64,000 bases of DNA from Myxococcales bacterium (GTDB lineage Bacteria; Myxococcota_A; Bradymonadia; UBA7976; UBA1532), in contig PCCS01000050.1 in assembly GCA_002731825.1 (NCBI GenBank), positions 110,833 through 174,832 on the forward strand, read 5' to 3'. Below, piece after piece: positions 8,479-17,037 of the stretch (position 1 is its first letter; every line of letters starts with the position of its first letter). The notes beneath the pieces are model-generated. The model was not told the origin of the DNA. It saw only the letters and a program-made list of their open reading frames with translations, and made no database searches. The position numbers and the translations under genes were made by a program.

Positions 8479-10014
8479 TTACTTCTTCCCTCGCAAAACT
8501 TGTGCGAATCGAGCCTTATCTTCAGCTCCGAACTCTCCTGTTAAAACCAGACCGATGAGAAACAACAAACCAGCCCCCACGGAGACCGTGAGAGCCATTA
8601 TTTTACCCATCTCGGGCAGTTGACGCCCGACTAGAGTAATGACGACACCAACCAACAAAACGCGCACGACAGTTGCGAGCGGCATCGGTGACCCAAAGCG
8701 CCTCCATAGGGCACCTAATCCGAGGATCAATCCGATTGTAAATGTTGCAAAAGTACCCATTGCTGATAGACGAATTAAGGCTTCTTTTGATGTAATGACG
8801 TCAGGACCCAACTGCTGAATGACCATGAAATAAGCGATTGTCAGAACGATTGTTACGCACCCGACTCCCAAAGCTTGCCCCGCTCTGTCCGACGACATCA
8901 GCAATGTATTTACAATGTTGAATAGACTAAACGAGAAGTAGGCTGGTGCCAGCCAAACCAACGCGATCGCACCGGCTTCGTACCCATCGGGCAGAATAGA
9001 GAAAATAGCGTCCGGCATCGCCATTAATACGACGACGGCCGAGCCAACCAGAATAGTTGAGTAGCGTAGCGTTTGTCGAATGTAGATTCGAGCGCGGCTT
9101 AAATCCTGCGTAAACGTGGCTTCGCTCATCATTGGAAAAATAACAAATGTAATCGCTATGGTGGCTTGCCATGGAAGACGGCTGACATTAACTGCCATTC
9201 CGTAATCCGCCATGACACCGTCTGCATTTCCAAAGAGGCTTGCGGCCAATGGTTTTAAAAACAGTGCGTCCAATTTAAAGATCAGATTGAACACAAGTGT
9301 GTACAACATCACTTTGGCTGCAAATGAATACAGTTCTGAAATGGGCTCGCCCGGTTTGAGTGACCGTCTCACATAAACAATTGAGATGACCATGATGATG
9401 ACCGCCGCGCAGGCAAAACCGTAGAACGCACCTAAAACGCCAAGACCAGCAGCGGCCATACCCAGAACAAGGGTGGCTTTGAGAGTTGTAAACCCGATGT
9501 CAAACATCGCTTGATTTAAGAATCGTTTCTGCCCGTTTAGAGCACCGATGTAAACGGTGTAAATTCCGTAGCAAAATAGGATAACCCCGGCTGCACGATA
9601 GCCATTACCCAGGTGCGGATTGTTTCGACTTGCTGCCAAAAAATCACCGCTGAGCACGAAACCTAAACCAACAATCCCACCGACAATGAGCATCATTTTT
9701 TGTGCTTGGGCGACAACTCCTGCCGCTGACTCCGGGCGTTCGGCCACAAACCGAGAGACCGTTTGCATAACGCCCGTGACCATCATCATGCTGAATATAC
9801 TCAGAATGTTATTCAAGTCGTAGTATTGTCCGTAGAGCTTACGGCCATCACCACTAAACGCTTGAAAGATGAATGGCAGGCCAAATGTTATGAGTGCGCC
9901 GCCCACCATGAACCATAATTTCGCTCCGGTGATTAATAAGAAACCCCGACCGGCTACAGTCGCATCGTTTTTCTTTGGCGTGCTCGGTGTCTCCATTTGT
10001 GAAGTCGGTTTCAT
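8479..10014 (-). CDS. Polysaccharide flippase (Wzx/MurJ-like, MOP superfamily)
   Basis: A 511-residue integral membrane protein with about 12-14 hydrophobic segments, matching the polysaccharide biosynthesis/oligosaccharide flippase family that moves polyprenyl-linked glycans across the inner membrane. Typical elements are the N-terminal LWFMVGGALITFGLPFIFQ, the tract MMMVTGVMQTVSRFVAE, and a central FKLDALFLKPLAASLFGN followed by YGMAVNVSRLPWQATIAITFVIFPMMSE, close to the usual loop between repeats. It begins with about 28 polar residues that look cytoplasmic. It overlaps nothing, is divergent from the phosphatase gene at 10.1 kb and is followed closely by the small lipoprotein gene. The transported glycan is unknown. 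Confidence 0.85.
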   Translation of the reverse strand: MKPTSQMETPSTPKKNDATVAGRGFLLITGAKLWFMVGGALITFGLPFIFQAFSGDGRKLYGQYYDLNNILSIFSMMMVTGVMQTVSRFVAERPESAAGVVAQAQKMMLIVGGIVGLGFVLSGDFLAASRNNPHLGNGYRAAGVILFCYGIYTVYIGALNGQKRFLNQAMFDIGFTTLKATLVLGMAAAGLGVLGAFYGFACAAVIIMVISIVYVRRSLKPGEPISELYSFAAKVMLYTLVFNLIFKLDALFLKPLAASLFGNADGVMADYGMAVNVSRLPWQATIAITFVIFPMMSEATFTQDLSRARIYIRQTLRYSTILVGSAVVVLMAMPDAIFSILPDGYEAGAIALVWLAPAYFSFSLFNIVNTLLMSSDRAGQALGVGCVTIVLTIAYFMVIQQLGPDVITSKEALIRLSAMGTFATFTIGLILGLGALWRRFGSPMPLATVVRVLLVGVVITLVGRQLPEMGKIMALTVSVGAGLLFLIGLVLTGEFGAEDKARFAQVLRGKK

Positions 10015-10087
10015 ATCTGCTCATTTTTCGTTTCTCGGGCGGACGATAGAAAATCGATCCCGTCAGCGCAAGCATCCATTGGGCACT

Positions 10088-11230
10088 TTGGTCATTTACA
10101 CGCGATTTTATAACCTCATTGTCTTGCTTGTTTTGCTCCATGGCACCTGTGCGTGTTCAACGCCTCATGAAACCAACATTACGGCCATCAATATCGTTCC
10201 ACAGGGCGTGGATCAGTGGGCGGTACGCACCACCGGGTCATCTAAATTGATCATTGATGGAATCGAGCAGAAAGATAGATATCAACGTGTCCCTGGTTCG
10301 ACACATCACACTGTTCAATTTGCTGACAAAGTATATCAACTGCCATCCCGGGACGTCGATAACTGTGGAGTCATTCGCTTCGTTGCTTTGGGTGATGGAC
10401 GTGCAGATGTTAACCACATTGGACCGTCAGCATATTGGCCTGGCATTCTTCATGAAGTCTACACTCGACAGCCTACCTTTATATTGAACACGGGCGATCT
10501 CGTTAAGCGCGGTCATCGAATACATGAGTGGATCAACTTTTTCCATCAAACGAGAGTACTCCCACCCATGGTCTCTGTTCGTGGTAATCACGACCGTGGT
10601 GGTCTCTTCGAGACGTTCATCGCCGTGGATCGGTTTGTTCACTGGTTTAGGTGGGGCGCTGTTGGAGTTGTTGGCTTTGACACCGAGATCTTGGATCATG
10701 AACTTGAGGCGTCTCTTGCTTTGCTCGACAAAACGCTTATGTCACTGAACAGTCATTGGAAAATTTTGTTCCTCCATAGACCCATTTGGTCGCGGGGGAA
10801 TCATGGTTCAAATGAACGAGGCTGGAATGAGAAATTAATTCCTATTATCGATAGACACTCCGTTGATATCGTCATAGCTGGTCACGACCATAACTACGAG
10901 CGGTTTTGTGCAAGTCGTGGTTTTCATCCATCTAATCGATGCGCGGATTCGGGTTTCGGAACCACCTACATCGTGACCGGTGGTGCAGCGACTTTTACCA
11001 ATCCAGTCCCCGGTATTTCAAAACATGTTGTTGGTGATGTAAAGAAAGCGGACGCTCTTGCCAGCCGTGTGTTCTCAGGTGCTCATCACTTCATTGATTT
11101 CTCCGCGTCCGCCCATCGGCTACACGCTACGGTTCGCCGAACCCGAACAGGTAATCTGTTTGGTGCTGGCATTATTGACGAATTCACCTTCGATAAGAGA
11201 AATGAACGATGCCAAAAGACGTCGAGATAA
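10088..11230 (+). CDS. Lipoprotein calcineurin-like metallophosphoesterase
   Basis: The metallophosphatase core is clear: FVALGDGRAD, TGDLVKRG, VSVRGNHDRGG, LFLHRPIW and VIAGHDHNYERF, the binuclear metal-site series of calcineurin-like/purple acid phosphatases. The first motif reads GDGR rather than the usual GDxH, so one metal ligand may differ. The longest frame (from 9869) runs antisense through the flippase start and is not credible. TTG at 10088 (or 10079) gives a normal signal peptide, YNLIVLLVLLHGTCAC, ending in a lipobox-like Cys, so I place the start there and expect a periplasm-facing lipoprotein. The 3' end overlaps the ferredoxin gene by 22 nt, implying co-transcription. Confidence 0.78.
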   Translation: MVIYTRFYNLIVLLVLLHGTCACSTPHETNITAINIVPQGVDQWAVRTTGSSKLIIDGIEQKDRYQRVPGSTHHTVQFADKVYQLPSRDVDNCGVIRFVALGDGRADVNHIGPSAYWPGILHEVYTRQPTFILNTGDLVKRGHRIHEWINFFHQTRVLPPMVSVRGNHDRGGLFETFIAVDRFVHWFRWGAVGVVGFDTEILDHELEASLALLDKTLMSLNSHWKILFLHRPIWSRGNHGSNERGWNEKLIPIIDRHSVDIVIAGHDHNYERFCASRGFHPSNRCADSGFGTTYIVTGGAATFTNPVPGISKHVVGDVKKADALASRVFSGAHHFIDFSASAHRLHATVRRTRTGNLFGAGIIDEFTFDKRNERCQKTSR

Positions 11231-11511
11231 GCTTTATTCCTTTTGGAACCCACTTGAATGTTCCCCGTGGAACATCGCTTCTCAAGGCGATTACACAGGC
11301 CGGTTATCCGGTGGGTTATTCTTGTCGCGGCCAGGGTGTTTGCGTTGCCTGCGCGGTTTGGGTGCAAGGCCAAGCGTCTAAACCATCTGGCAGAGAGATA
11401 GAGCTACTCCGAGAGCGGACTGAAACCCAAAAACGTGGCGATTTCAGTTTAAGAATCTCTTGTTTAACGCGGGCAAAAGGGTCTGTTCGGGTGACAACCG
11501 ATTATTGGTAA
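11209..11511 (+). CDS. 2Fe-2S ferredoxin
   Basis: A 100-residue ferredoxin of the beta-grasp 2Fe-2S type. Cys ligands are visible in YSCRGQGVCVACAV (C-x5-C-x2-C, adrenodoxin-like spacing) and later ISCLTRAKG. The N-terminal strand ISFIPFGTHLNVPRGTSLL is the normal ubiquitin-like start. It would act as a small electron carrier; the partner reductase or oxygenase is not in the window. The gene overlaps the end of the upstream phosphatase gene by 22 nt in a different frame. Confidence 0.88.
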   Translation: MPKDVEISFIPFGTHLNVPRGTSLLKAITQAGYPVGYSCRGQGVCVACAVWVQGQASKPSGREIELLRERTETQKRGDFSLRISCLTRAKGSVRVTTDYW

Positions 11512-11805
11512 TTCGAGATTTCTCACTCCATCGCTGTTTTATTTTTCAGCAGAGCTAAAAAAAGATTGTCAATCTCTTGACAGATTCCCCCACTTTTCTT
11601 CTGCAAAAACTTCATGATCGCGATCTAAATGTCGCGGTTTACTCATTTTTATGCTTGCTGTGGACCCAAAGTGACTTTGGTCATAACCCTTGGCTGACGT
11701 CTATGGGACACCTCTATAATTTGATTGAAAATCACTCTTCAGTTAAATTTTTTATTGTAAAAAAGTGTTTGATTTCAATATTTTAAACGTCAGTTTAAGC
11801 GGTTA

Positions 11806-11825
11806 GGTATTGGCCATTCAATACC
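11806..11825. promoter_or_regulatory. Inverted repeat, candidate enhancer-binding protein site
   Basis: GGTATTG-GCCATT-CAATACC: two perfect 7-bp arms separated by 6 bp, centred about 110 bp upstream of the GG of the -24/-12 promoter candidate. That distance is typical for the upstream activating sequences of sigma-54-dependent activators. Identity of the activator is unknown. Confidence 0.4.
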
Positions 11826-11924
11826 AGTAGTTGCCAGCCAATAGGTGTTTATAAGCAGGGTCAGTGTCTGGAACGTCTTTTCGATAGGTGGGGTGACTAA
11901 AATTAACGCGTTCGATTCAAACTG

Positions 11925-11941
11925 TTGGCACGGCAATCGCA
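11925..11941 (+). promoter_or_regulatory. Sigma-54 (-24/-12) promoter candidate upstream of ECF sigma gene
   Basis: TTGGCACG-GCAA-TCGCA matches the RpoN consensus TTGGCACG-N4-TTGCW at every defined position but one (TC for TT), with the invariant GG and GC exactly 10 bp apart. Transcription would start near 11952, leaving a leader of about 90 nt before the ATG at 12042. Confidence 0.65.
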
Positions 11942-12041
11942 TATACAGAAACCGTATAAGAGAGCGTGTTCACAAAGAATAGTTTCGGGGAATGATTTCA
12001 CCCTATTGATCGATTGAAGTATATGAGACGGAGGGTCCGCT

Positions 12042-12641
12042 ATGATCACCAAACAACAAGAACTGGAGCTCGTAGACAAAGCGTTGATGGGCGATGAGCA
12101 GGCCTTTACCGACCTCATCAAACCCCTCAGAGATAAAATCTACTGGCGCGCAGTCAAAGCGCTACGCGATCTTGATCAGGCCGAGGATGTGACACAGGAA
12201 ACGCTCATCCGAGCATTCACTCGTCTCAGTACCTTCCGTGGTGAATCGCGTTTTAGTTCATGGCTCTACATGGTCGCTAGTAACTGCATTCGAATGCATA
12301 TTCGATCGGCGAAGCGCAAAGGTGCATTGCGACTTGACGATAATATCACCCAAGTAGAGACACAGAGTCACAACGTTCTGCTTTTACCGCCTAAGCTTCC
12401 TGATGAAGTCGCTGCGGATACCCAGATCTTCACGGCCATCGAAGACGCGATGGGGAATCTCCCGGAACAATATGGCACCATCCTGAGGCTATGGGTTGAA
12501 GATGGACTAGATCTGCGCGAAATTCATGAGGAGTCAGGCCTATCAATTGCAGCGATTAAGTCACGTTTGCACAGGGCTCGACGCCGTTTGAAAGAGCAAC
12601 TTGATGCTCAGTATGGAGAGGACACCCTACTCGCTGCGTAG
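12042..12641 (+). CDS. ECF-type RNA polymerase sigma factor
   Basis: A 199-residue sigma-70 family factor with region 2 (WRAVKALRDLDQAEDVTQET, then FRGESRFSSWLYMVASN) and region 4 (LPEQYGTILRLWVEDG, followed by the HTH LREIHEESGLSIAAIKSRLH). Regions 1 and 3 are missing, as in ECF factors. It would redirect RNA polymerase to a stress or envelope regulon. A ribosome-binding site (GGAGG) lies about 7 nt before the ATG. No anti-sigma factor follows: the next gene is a DUF547 protein. A sigma-54 promoter candidate about 100 bp upstream suggests the gene is itself switched on by an RpoN activator. Confidence 0.93.
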   Translation: MITKQQELELVDKALMGDEQAFTDLIKPLRDKIYWRAVKALRDLDQAEDVTQETLIRAFTRLSTFRGESRFSSWLYMVASNCIRMHIRSAKRKGALRLDDNITQVETQSHNVLLLPPKLPDEVAADTQIFTAIEDAMGNLPEQYGTILRLWVEDGLDLREIHEESGLSIAAIKSRLHRARRRLKEQLDAQYGEDTLLAA

Positions 12642-12671
12642 CGAAAGGCCGTTCTCTATGGAGGCAGCCTT

Positions 12672-13463
12672 TTGGTTTTTACGAAAAGCAGTTTAATTGT
12701 ACCGATCACGTGTGTGCTCGCGGCACTTCTCTTCTGGTTCAGGCCGGGCGGGATCACTGGACCTCGGGTTGAGCCGATACCCATGGACGGGAAGGCCTTT
12801 GACCATTCTCTGCTGACCGAAGTGTACAGACAGGTCGTGGATGATAAGGGTACCGTTGATTATGCCGCACTCAAGAATAAGCCCGACACGCTCAATCGAT
12901 ACCTCGGTCACATCGCAGCGGTGAGTCCGAAGAATGCCCCTCATCGGTTTCGTAGAATGGACGATCGTCTGGCCTACTATCTGAACGCATACAATGCCTT
13001 TGTACTTGCATCGGTTCGAGACCAGTGTCCTATCGAGAACGTTGATGAGGAATATATTGGCGGCGGTTTTTTTTGGCGGATTTCATTTCTAATGGGAGGT
13101 CAGCCGATAACCCTAACGGGACTTCAATCAGAGCGAATAAGGCCGGTCATGCAGAGAAATCCATCGGTTCATTTTGCTCTTGTCGGTGGAGCTAAAGGCC
13201 ATGCTGGTCTGCCGAAACAAGCCTATCAAGGCGCTCGACTCAAAGAACAGCTCGCTGCTCTTGAAAAAAGAATTGTCGCCAATCCTCGATTTGTCGAAAA
13301 ACGGGATCGAGTTCTTATCTTAAGTCAGATTTTTCAATGGTATAGGTCGGATTTTGTTGACCCAAAACAATGGGTTGGCCGACTGCTGCCCGACACGATA
13401 GAGGGCGTTGACTTGGTCAGCTATAGTCCTTTTGACTGGAGCCTAAATGGACGATGTCCATAG
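12672..13463 (+). CDS. DUF547 domain protein, membrane-anchored or secreted
   Basis: A 263-residue protein with an N-terminal hydrophobic segment (LIVPITCVLAALLFWF) followed by a DUF547 domain: VDYAALKNKPDTLNRYL, DRLAYYLNAYNAFVL and NPSVHFALVGGAKGHAGLP. DUF547 has a papain-like/transglutaminase-related architecture, but the usual Cys near VCGAKSCP is replaced here (GGAKGHAG), so enzymatic activity is doubtful. The start is TTG at 12672, supported by GGAGG about 8 nt before it. It follows the ECF gene by 30 nt and is probably in the same operon. Confidence 0.82.
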   Translation: MVFTKSSLIVPITCVLAALLFWFRPGGITGPRVEPIPMDGKAFDHSLLTEVYRQVVDDKGTVDYAALKNKPDTLNRYLGHIAAVSPKNAPHRFRRMDDRLAYYLNAYNAFVLASVRDQCPIENVDEEYIGGGFFWRISFLMGGQPITLTGLQSERIRPVMQRNPSVHFALVGGAKGHAGLPKQAYQGARLKEQLAALEKRIVANPRFVEKRDRVLILSQIFQWYRSDFVDPKQWVGRLLPDTIEGVDLVSYSPFDWSLNGRCP

Positions 13464-13563
13464 CGCCGTGTCCATGTCCAAAAGTCGATTCTTGCATTTC
13501 GATGATGTCGGTGCATTAATTCGGTGGTTTGAGGACCCAGGCTGTCAGGAGTTACAAAGATGA
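13447..13563 (+). CDS. Possible 38-residue small protein
   Basis: A short frame, ATG at 13447 to TGA at 13563, overlaps the end of the DUF547 gene by 17 nt and shares its stop with the start of the next gene (ATGA). The predicted product begins MDDVHSAVSMSKSRF and ends FEDPGCQELQR, with a plausible amphipathic helix (VGALIRWFED). The tight packing on both sides is what a translationally coupled small gene would look like, but the length gives little statistical support. No family recognised. Confidence 0.35.
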   Translation: MDDVHSAVSMSKSRFLHFDDVGALIRWFEDPGCQELQR

Positions 13564-14654
13564 CCCAGCGAATTGCTCTTGCCGAGCAGAGTGTCACGAT
13601 TCGACATGCCGTTCGGGTTTCACTGAGCAGTCTGAATTGTGAGCTGATTGAGGTTACGACAGCATCGGACCTTCTTGGTTTACTTCGCGATAGCACAGTC
13701 GAATTATGTATTCTCAATAGCGGGCTTCCGGGATTAGCGGCAGCCTCTTTGAGTGAAGCGATTGATGAATCAAAGTTACACATCTTATGTCTCACAGACA
13801 AAACTCAAACAGCGGCAGCTGCGCTCGCAGGGTGCCAACAACTGTCCATTCCTTTTGAGTCCCAGGTTCTCGTCGAGTCTGTTTGCGCGCTGCTCAATCT
13901 GATTATACCGAATCAAGATTTATACGCGCCCTATCGAATTGAGGTGCCATTGGCCCATCCGATGGTCGGTAGCGAGAAAAACGATGATGGGCAAACCGCA
14001 GAATTCAACCCGATTTCAGATGAGCAAGAATCGGTCGATTCAAGTGCCGACTTTGATGAGAGTGTTCATACCGATACTCTCTCCGATCGAGGAGAAACCA
14101 AGGGCAACGCTGGACTGGCTGACAAAACGATTGAGGCAGTCAATGACTCAAAAGCGAGTGTGGTGGTGCGGTCTGAGACATATGAAGTTTCACCAGAGCA
14201 GGTCATTGATGCAATGGCGGATTTGGCAGAGTTTGACGAGTCGGACTCAGTCACCAACCCAATCGACGCTCTGAGTCCCGACGCGCCCGCTCTTCCCCTG
14301 CGACAAGACGCTCAAAATAGCCCTCCACCACTGGAAATAGACCAAAGCCAGGTCGATGTGCCTGTCGAAAGGTCAATTCCAGACTCAGACCGCGATCAAG
14401 ACTTAGAGTTGGTGTCTGACTCTGAACCGCTATTCAATCAGGATGATGACTCGATTGACGATCAAGCTAGACTCAATTTATCCCAACTACCCGAGGGTCT
14501 GGCTGATTTGGAGACGTTGAGGGCTCTTAATGTATCGAAAGACATTGTTGAAAGGGTTGCCTGGGCTGTCGTTCCAGCGCTCGCTGAGGCAATCATTAAG
14601 GAAGAGGTTAGGAAAAGATTCGACTCAATGGTCGGCGGCGATACAACAGCCTAG
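13560..14654 (+). CDS. Receiver-like protein with acidic linker and conserved C-terminal helix
   Basis: A 364-residue protein. The first 120 residues resemble a response-regulator receiver domain (RIALAEQSVTIRHAVRVSL, ELCILNSGLPGL, ILCLTDKTQ), but the phosphoacceptor Asp position reads N (ILNSG), so it is probably a non-phosphorylated pseudo-receiver. A long acidic Ser/Asp-rich linker follows (about residues 140-310). The C-terminus, VSKDIVERVAWAVVPALAEA then IIKEEVRKR, is an amphipathic helix I associate with receiver-linked proteins of myxobacteria. Likely a signalling scaffold. Its ATG overlaps the preceding small frame's stop, so it belongs to the ECF-DUF547 operon. Confidence 0.7.
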   Translation: MTQRIALAEQSVTIRHAVRVSLSSLNCELIEVTTASDLLGLLRDSTVELCILNSGLPGLAAASLSEAIDESKLHILCLTDKTQTAAAALAGCQQLSIPFESQVLVESVCALLNLIIPNQDLYAPYRIEVPLAHPMVGSEKNDDGQTAEFNPISDEQESVDSSADFDESVHTDTLSDRGETKGNAGLADKTIEAVNDSKASVVVRSETYEVSPEQVIDAMADLAEFDESDSVTNPIDALSPDAPALPLRQDAQNSPPPLEIDQSQVDVPVERSIPDSDRDQDLELVSDSEPLFNQDDDSIDDQARLNLSQLPEGLADLETLRALNVSKDIVERVAWAVVPALAEAIIKEEVRKRFDSMVGGDTTA

Positions 14655-14748
14655 CCCAAAAGACGAGTCCAGCCACCTCAGATTAAGATAAATATCAATC
14701 TTCACCATCCCGTCTGCGGTCGTGGTCGACCTATGTTTAAATGGTTTT

Positions 14749-16806
14749 TTATCGAGGCTGTGCTGCCGCGCAGCTATTCTGAGGATTTCTGGGTGTACAC
14801 ACAAAGTTGGTGTTACTCACGTTGCCACCCTCTTCAATTTGCGCTGTGCATTCAAAGCCATTTTCACAGGCAGCATCACCAGCACCATCGCACGGTTGTA
14901 AACAGGCATTGCCAGTGCCAGCACTCCCGTACTGGACTTCGCTGCAGAGGAGGCCACCGCCACAGACCGCAGTTCTGTCGAACGCACATGGGGTACATGC
15001 AGTTGTTGGTCTACAGACTTTCGCTTCTGCGCCGCTCACCGCGTCCATGACTTGCCGACTACACGAGAAACCCTCTCCACCGCAATCCTCAGCTGACCGA
15101 CAGGTCGCAAGGCAGTAGCCGGGAACTGAGCTATCCGTAGACAGCGGTAGACACGTCTCTGACCGACAATCCATATTTGAGCTACACTCACTTCCAGCAC
15201 TGCCTGCGCCTTCGTTCGTCATACACATGGTTTCAACGACAGGTGGATCCGACCCGATAATGTTGATGCCGCAATGCTCCCCTTCGTCACATTCCGAGTC
15301 TCGGCGGCATGTTGTGAGGCTTGAATCTGGCATGCCTATAAGACGGCTTTCAACACAGGAGCCTCCTTCAATATTGTCCGTCAACCCAATGCCGAAACAG
15401 AGACTGCCATCGGCGCAATCTCGGGTGTTGCGGCATGGCTCGCCACAGAAACCAGACCCCCCAGCATTCAGGCAAAGCGATGCGTTTGTACATTCACCAA
15501 CCAAGCCACCGCAGTCTTCTCCGTAGCCAACAGCATTGATTGGAATGGTTGTACATCGTCCTGCGACAGTAATTTCGCTGATGGTTCGACCGGCTTCAAT
15601 TTCACCTCTGATGACATAATCACAGGCTTCGTCGGGTATATCGCCGTCGGCTGCACAATCTGAATTCGTTTCACATGGACGGCCTGAACCCGATCCTTTG
15701 CGACAGATTTGAGCGGGCGCTGAGCCCGGTTCAGCACTAATGCCGAAATTGAGTATGGTGCAATACCCCTCGTCTGGGCAATCGGCGTCGCTATTGCACA
15801 TGCCTGAGCAGTAGCCGTTGCCGGTCTCGTCGTCAAAGCATGTTGCCCCTTGACATGCGACCTCAGGAAATTGCGCAGTGCATTCGTCAGTGACACAGCA
15901 TTCACCGCCCGCGGTCACAGATCCATCTTCCTTTGGTAAGCAAATGCCACGAAGAATGTTGTTCTTGTTGAACTCAAATCCCAGGACACATGCGAAGTCA
16001 TCCGGACAGTCGGTATCCGTTTCGCAATATTGAGGCATACAAATATCGACGTTGTAGCTGCTGTCTGTCCCAAATGGATACCACTCTTCAAAACACCTGT
16101 ACCCTGTTGGGCATGCCGATTCGGATGCGTCGGGATCACAAAACGAGGTACAGACATCGTAGAGGCACATATCATTGGCGCAGAAGACACCTGCGTCTTC
16201 GTCACAGGACTCGCCAATCTCGCGACCGTCCGGTGTTCGCGGCTGGCAAACAGCCCCATAGAATGTGTCAGGCGCAAAGATAAGTTGGTACTTGCACGCT
16301 TCTTCTGGATCATCACACTGACCGTTTCGAGAATAATCGCAGCGGTCATTCGATCCGGGGGCGCAGGTTCCACTCACGCCATCTGTCAAACACTTAAACT
16401 CCGTACCATATGGTCCATTGGGTACTGCATTTTCGCACTGCGTATCGTCAATACAACTGCGTGTGCAGAATCCATACTGGGTCGTGAAAACCGGGTACGA
16501 ACAATCACCCGTATTGCATTCGGTATTGACACAGTCTGGCCAGTCAGCTGAGTCCGAATCACAGTTGTCTGGTCGATAGCACGCATCACCAAAATCGTAT
16601 TCACTTCCCGGCGCGATAGGCATATAGGGCTTCGTATTCTCGCCCTCGATTCGTTCCGGCCAATCGTTCGGCGGCCAGTCTAGGGTTTCGGTCTTTGACT
16701 GGTCTACGTGTTGGACTGAGCGGGCACCAGTGGGGACGGCTTTTCTGTCGGCGCAGCCTGTGCAGATCAAAGTCATAGCCACGATTGTAAAGAATATGAA
16801 ACGCAT
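14749..16806 (-). CDS. Large Cys-rich surface lipoprotein
   Basis: 685 residues starting MRFIFFTIVAMTLICTGC, a lipoprotein signal peptide with lipobox. The mature protein is packed with Cys pairs in short modules such as CRSAEDCGGEGFSC, CNSDADCPDEGYC and CRNTRDCADGSLCFG, a style common in secreted proteins of Myxococcota and relatives; disulphide-rich modules of roughly 40-50 residues are repeated along its length. There is no enzymatic signature. It is probably outer-membrane or cell-surface exposed. It is divergent from the AgmX-like gene, with 231 bp between starts, and converges on the receiver-like gene. Confidence 0.85.
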   Translation of the reverse strand: MRFIFFTIVAMTLICTGCADRKAVPTGARSVQHVDQSKTETLDWPPNDWPERIEGENTKPYMPIAPGSEYDFGDACYRPDNCDSDSADWPDCVNTECNTGDCSYPVFTTQYGFCTRSCIDDTQCENAVPNGPYGTEFKCLTDGVSGTCAPGSNDRCDYSRNGQCDDPEEACKYQLIFAPDTFYGAVCQPRTPDGREIGESCDEDAGVFCANDMCLYDVCTSFCDPDASESACPTGYRCFEEWYPFGTDSSYNVDICMPQYCETDTDCPDDFACVLGFEFNKNNILRGICLPKEDGSVTAGGECCVTDECTAQFPEVACQGATCFDDETGNGYCSGMCNSDADCPDEGYCTILNFGISAEPGSAPAQICRKGSGSGRPCETNSDCAADGDIPDEACDYVIRGEIEAGRTISEITVAGRCTTIPINAVGYGEDCGGLVGECTNASLCLNAGGSGFCGEPCRNTRDCADGSLCFGIGLTDNIEGGSCVESRLIGMPDSSLTTCRRDSECDEGEHCGINIIGSDPPVVETMCMTNEGAGSAGSECSSNMDCRSETCLPLSTDSSVPGYCLATCRSAEDCGGEGFSCSRQVMDAVSGAEAKVCRPTTACTPCAFDRTAVCGGGLLCSEVQYGSAGTGNACLQPCDGAGDAACENGFECTAQIEEGGNVSNTNFVCTPRNPQNSCAAAQPR

Positions 16807-17037
16807 CAGGATCCCCTTCGGCTCGAAAAAGTACCAGTTCTCCAGGTTAGAAGAACGGCGAATGGTAGTGATCAGTTGGCGTCTACGTCAAGGAGATCCT
16901 GCTTTGTCGCATAAAGATCTTTTATTGGAAGTGCATTCAAAAAGGGCTATGAACATATTCCAATGATTGCCGATATTGGCAGAGATTGGTACTGTACCCA
17001 CGGCGGAATAGACAGAAAGTAGGCGTCGACCACATCA

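Larger units (their letters stand above)
11512..12041. other. 530-bp AT-rich intergenic region with regulatory elements
   Basis: No convincing gene. A 69-codon frame (11577-11786) has no ribosome-binding site, an odd composition and no family resemblance. The region holds three structured elements: an inverted repeat TGTCAA-TCTC-TTGACA at 11567-11582, a 20-bp inverted repeat at 11806-11825 and a -24/-12 promoter candidate at 11925-11941. The last two are described separately. The 100 nt between the promoter and the ECF gene would be a leader. Confidence 0.6.

Noticed and set aside
9869-10087. Longer start for the metallophosphatase
   Set aside because: It would run antisense through the start of the flippase gene and lacks a signal peptide; the TTG start gives a normal lipoprotein signal.
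11577-11786. 69-codon frame in the ferredoxin-ECF gap
   Set aside because: No ribosome-binding site, unusual composition, no recognisable domain; more likely chance in AT-rich DNA.
16794-16812. GG-N10-GC spacing near the start of the 14.7-kb lipoprotein (minus strand)
   Set aside because: Only the spacing matches; the flanking TGGCAC and TTGC elements are absent and the site overlaps the start codon.
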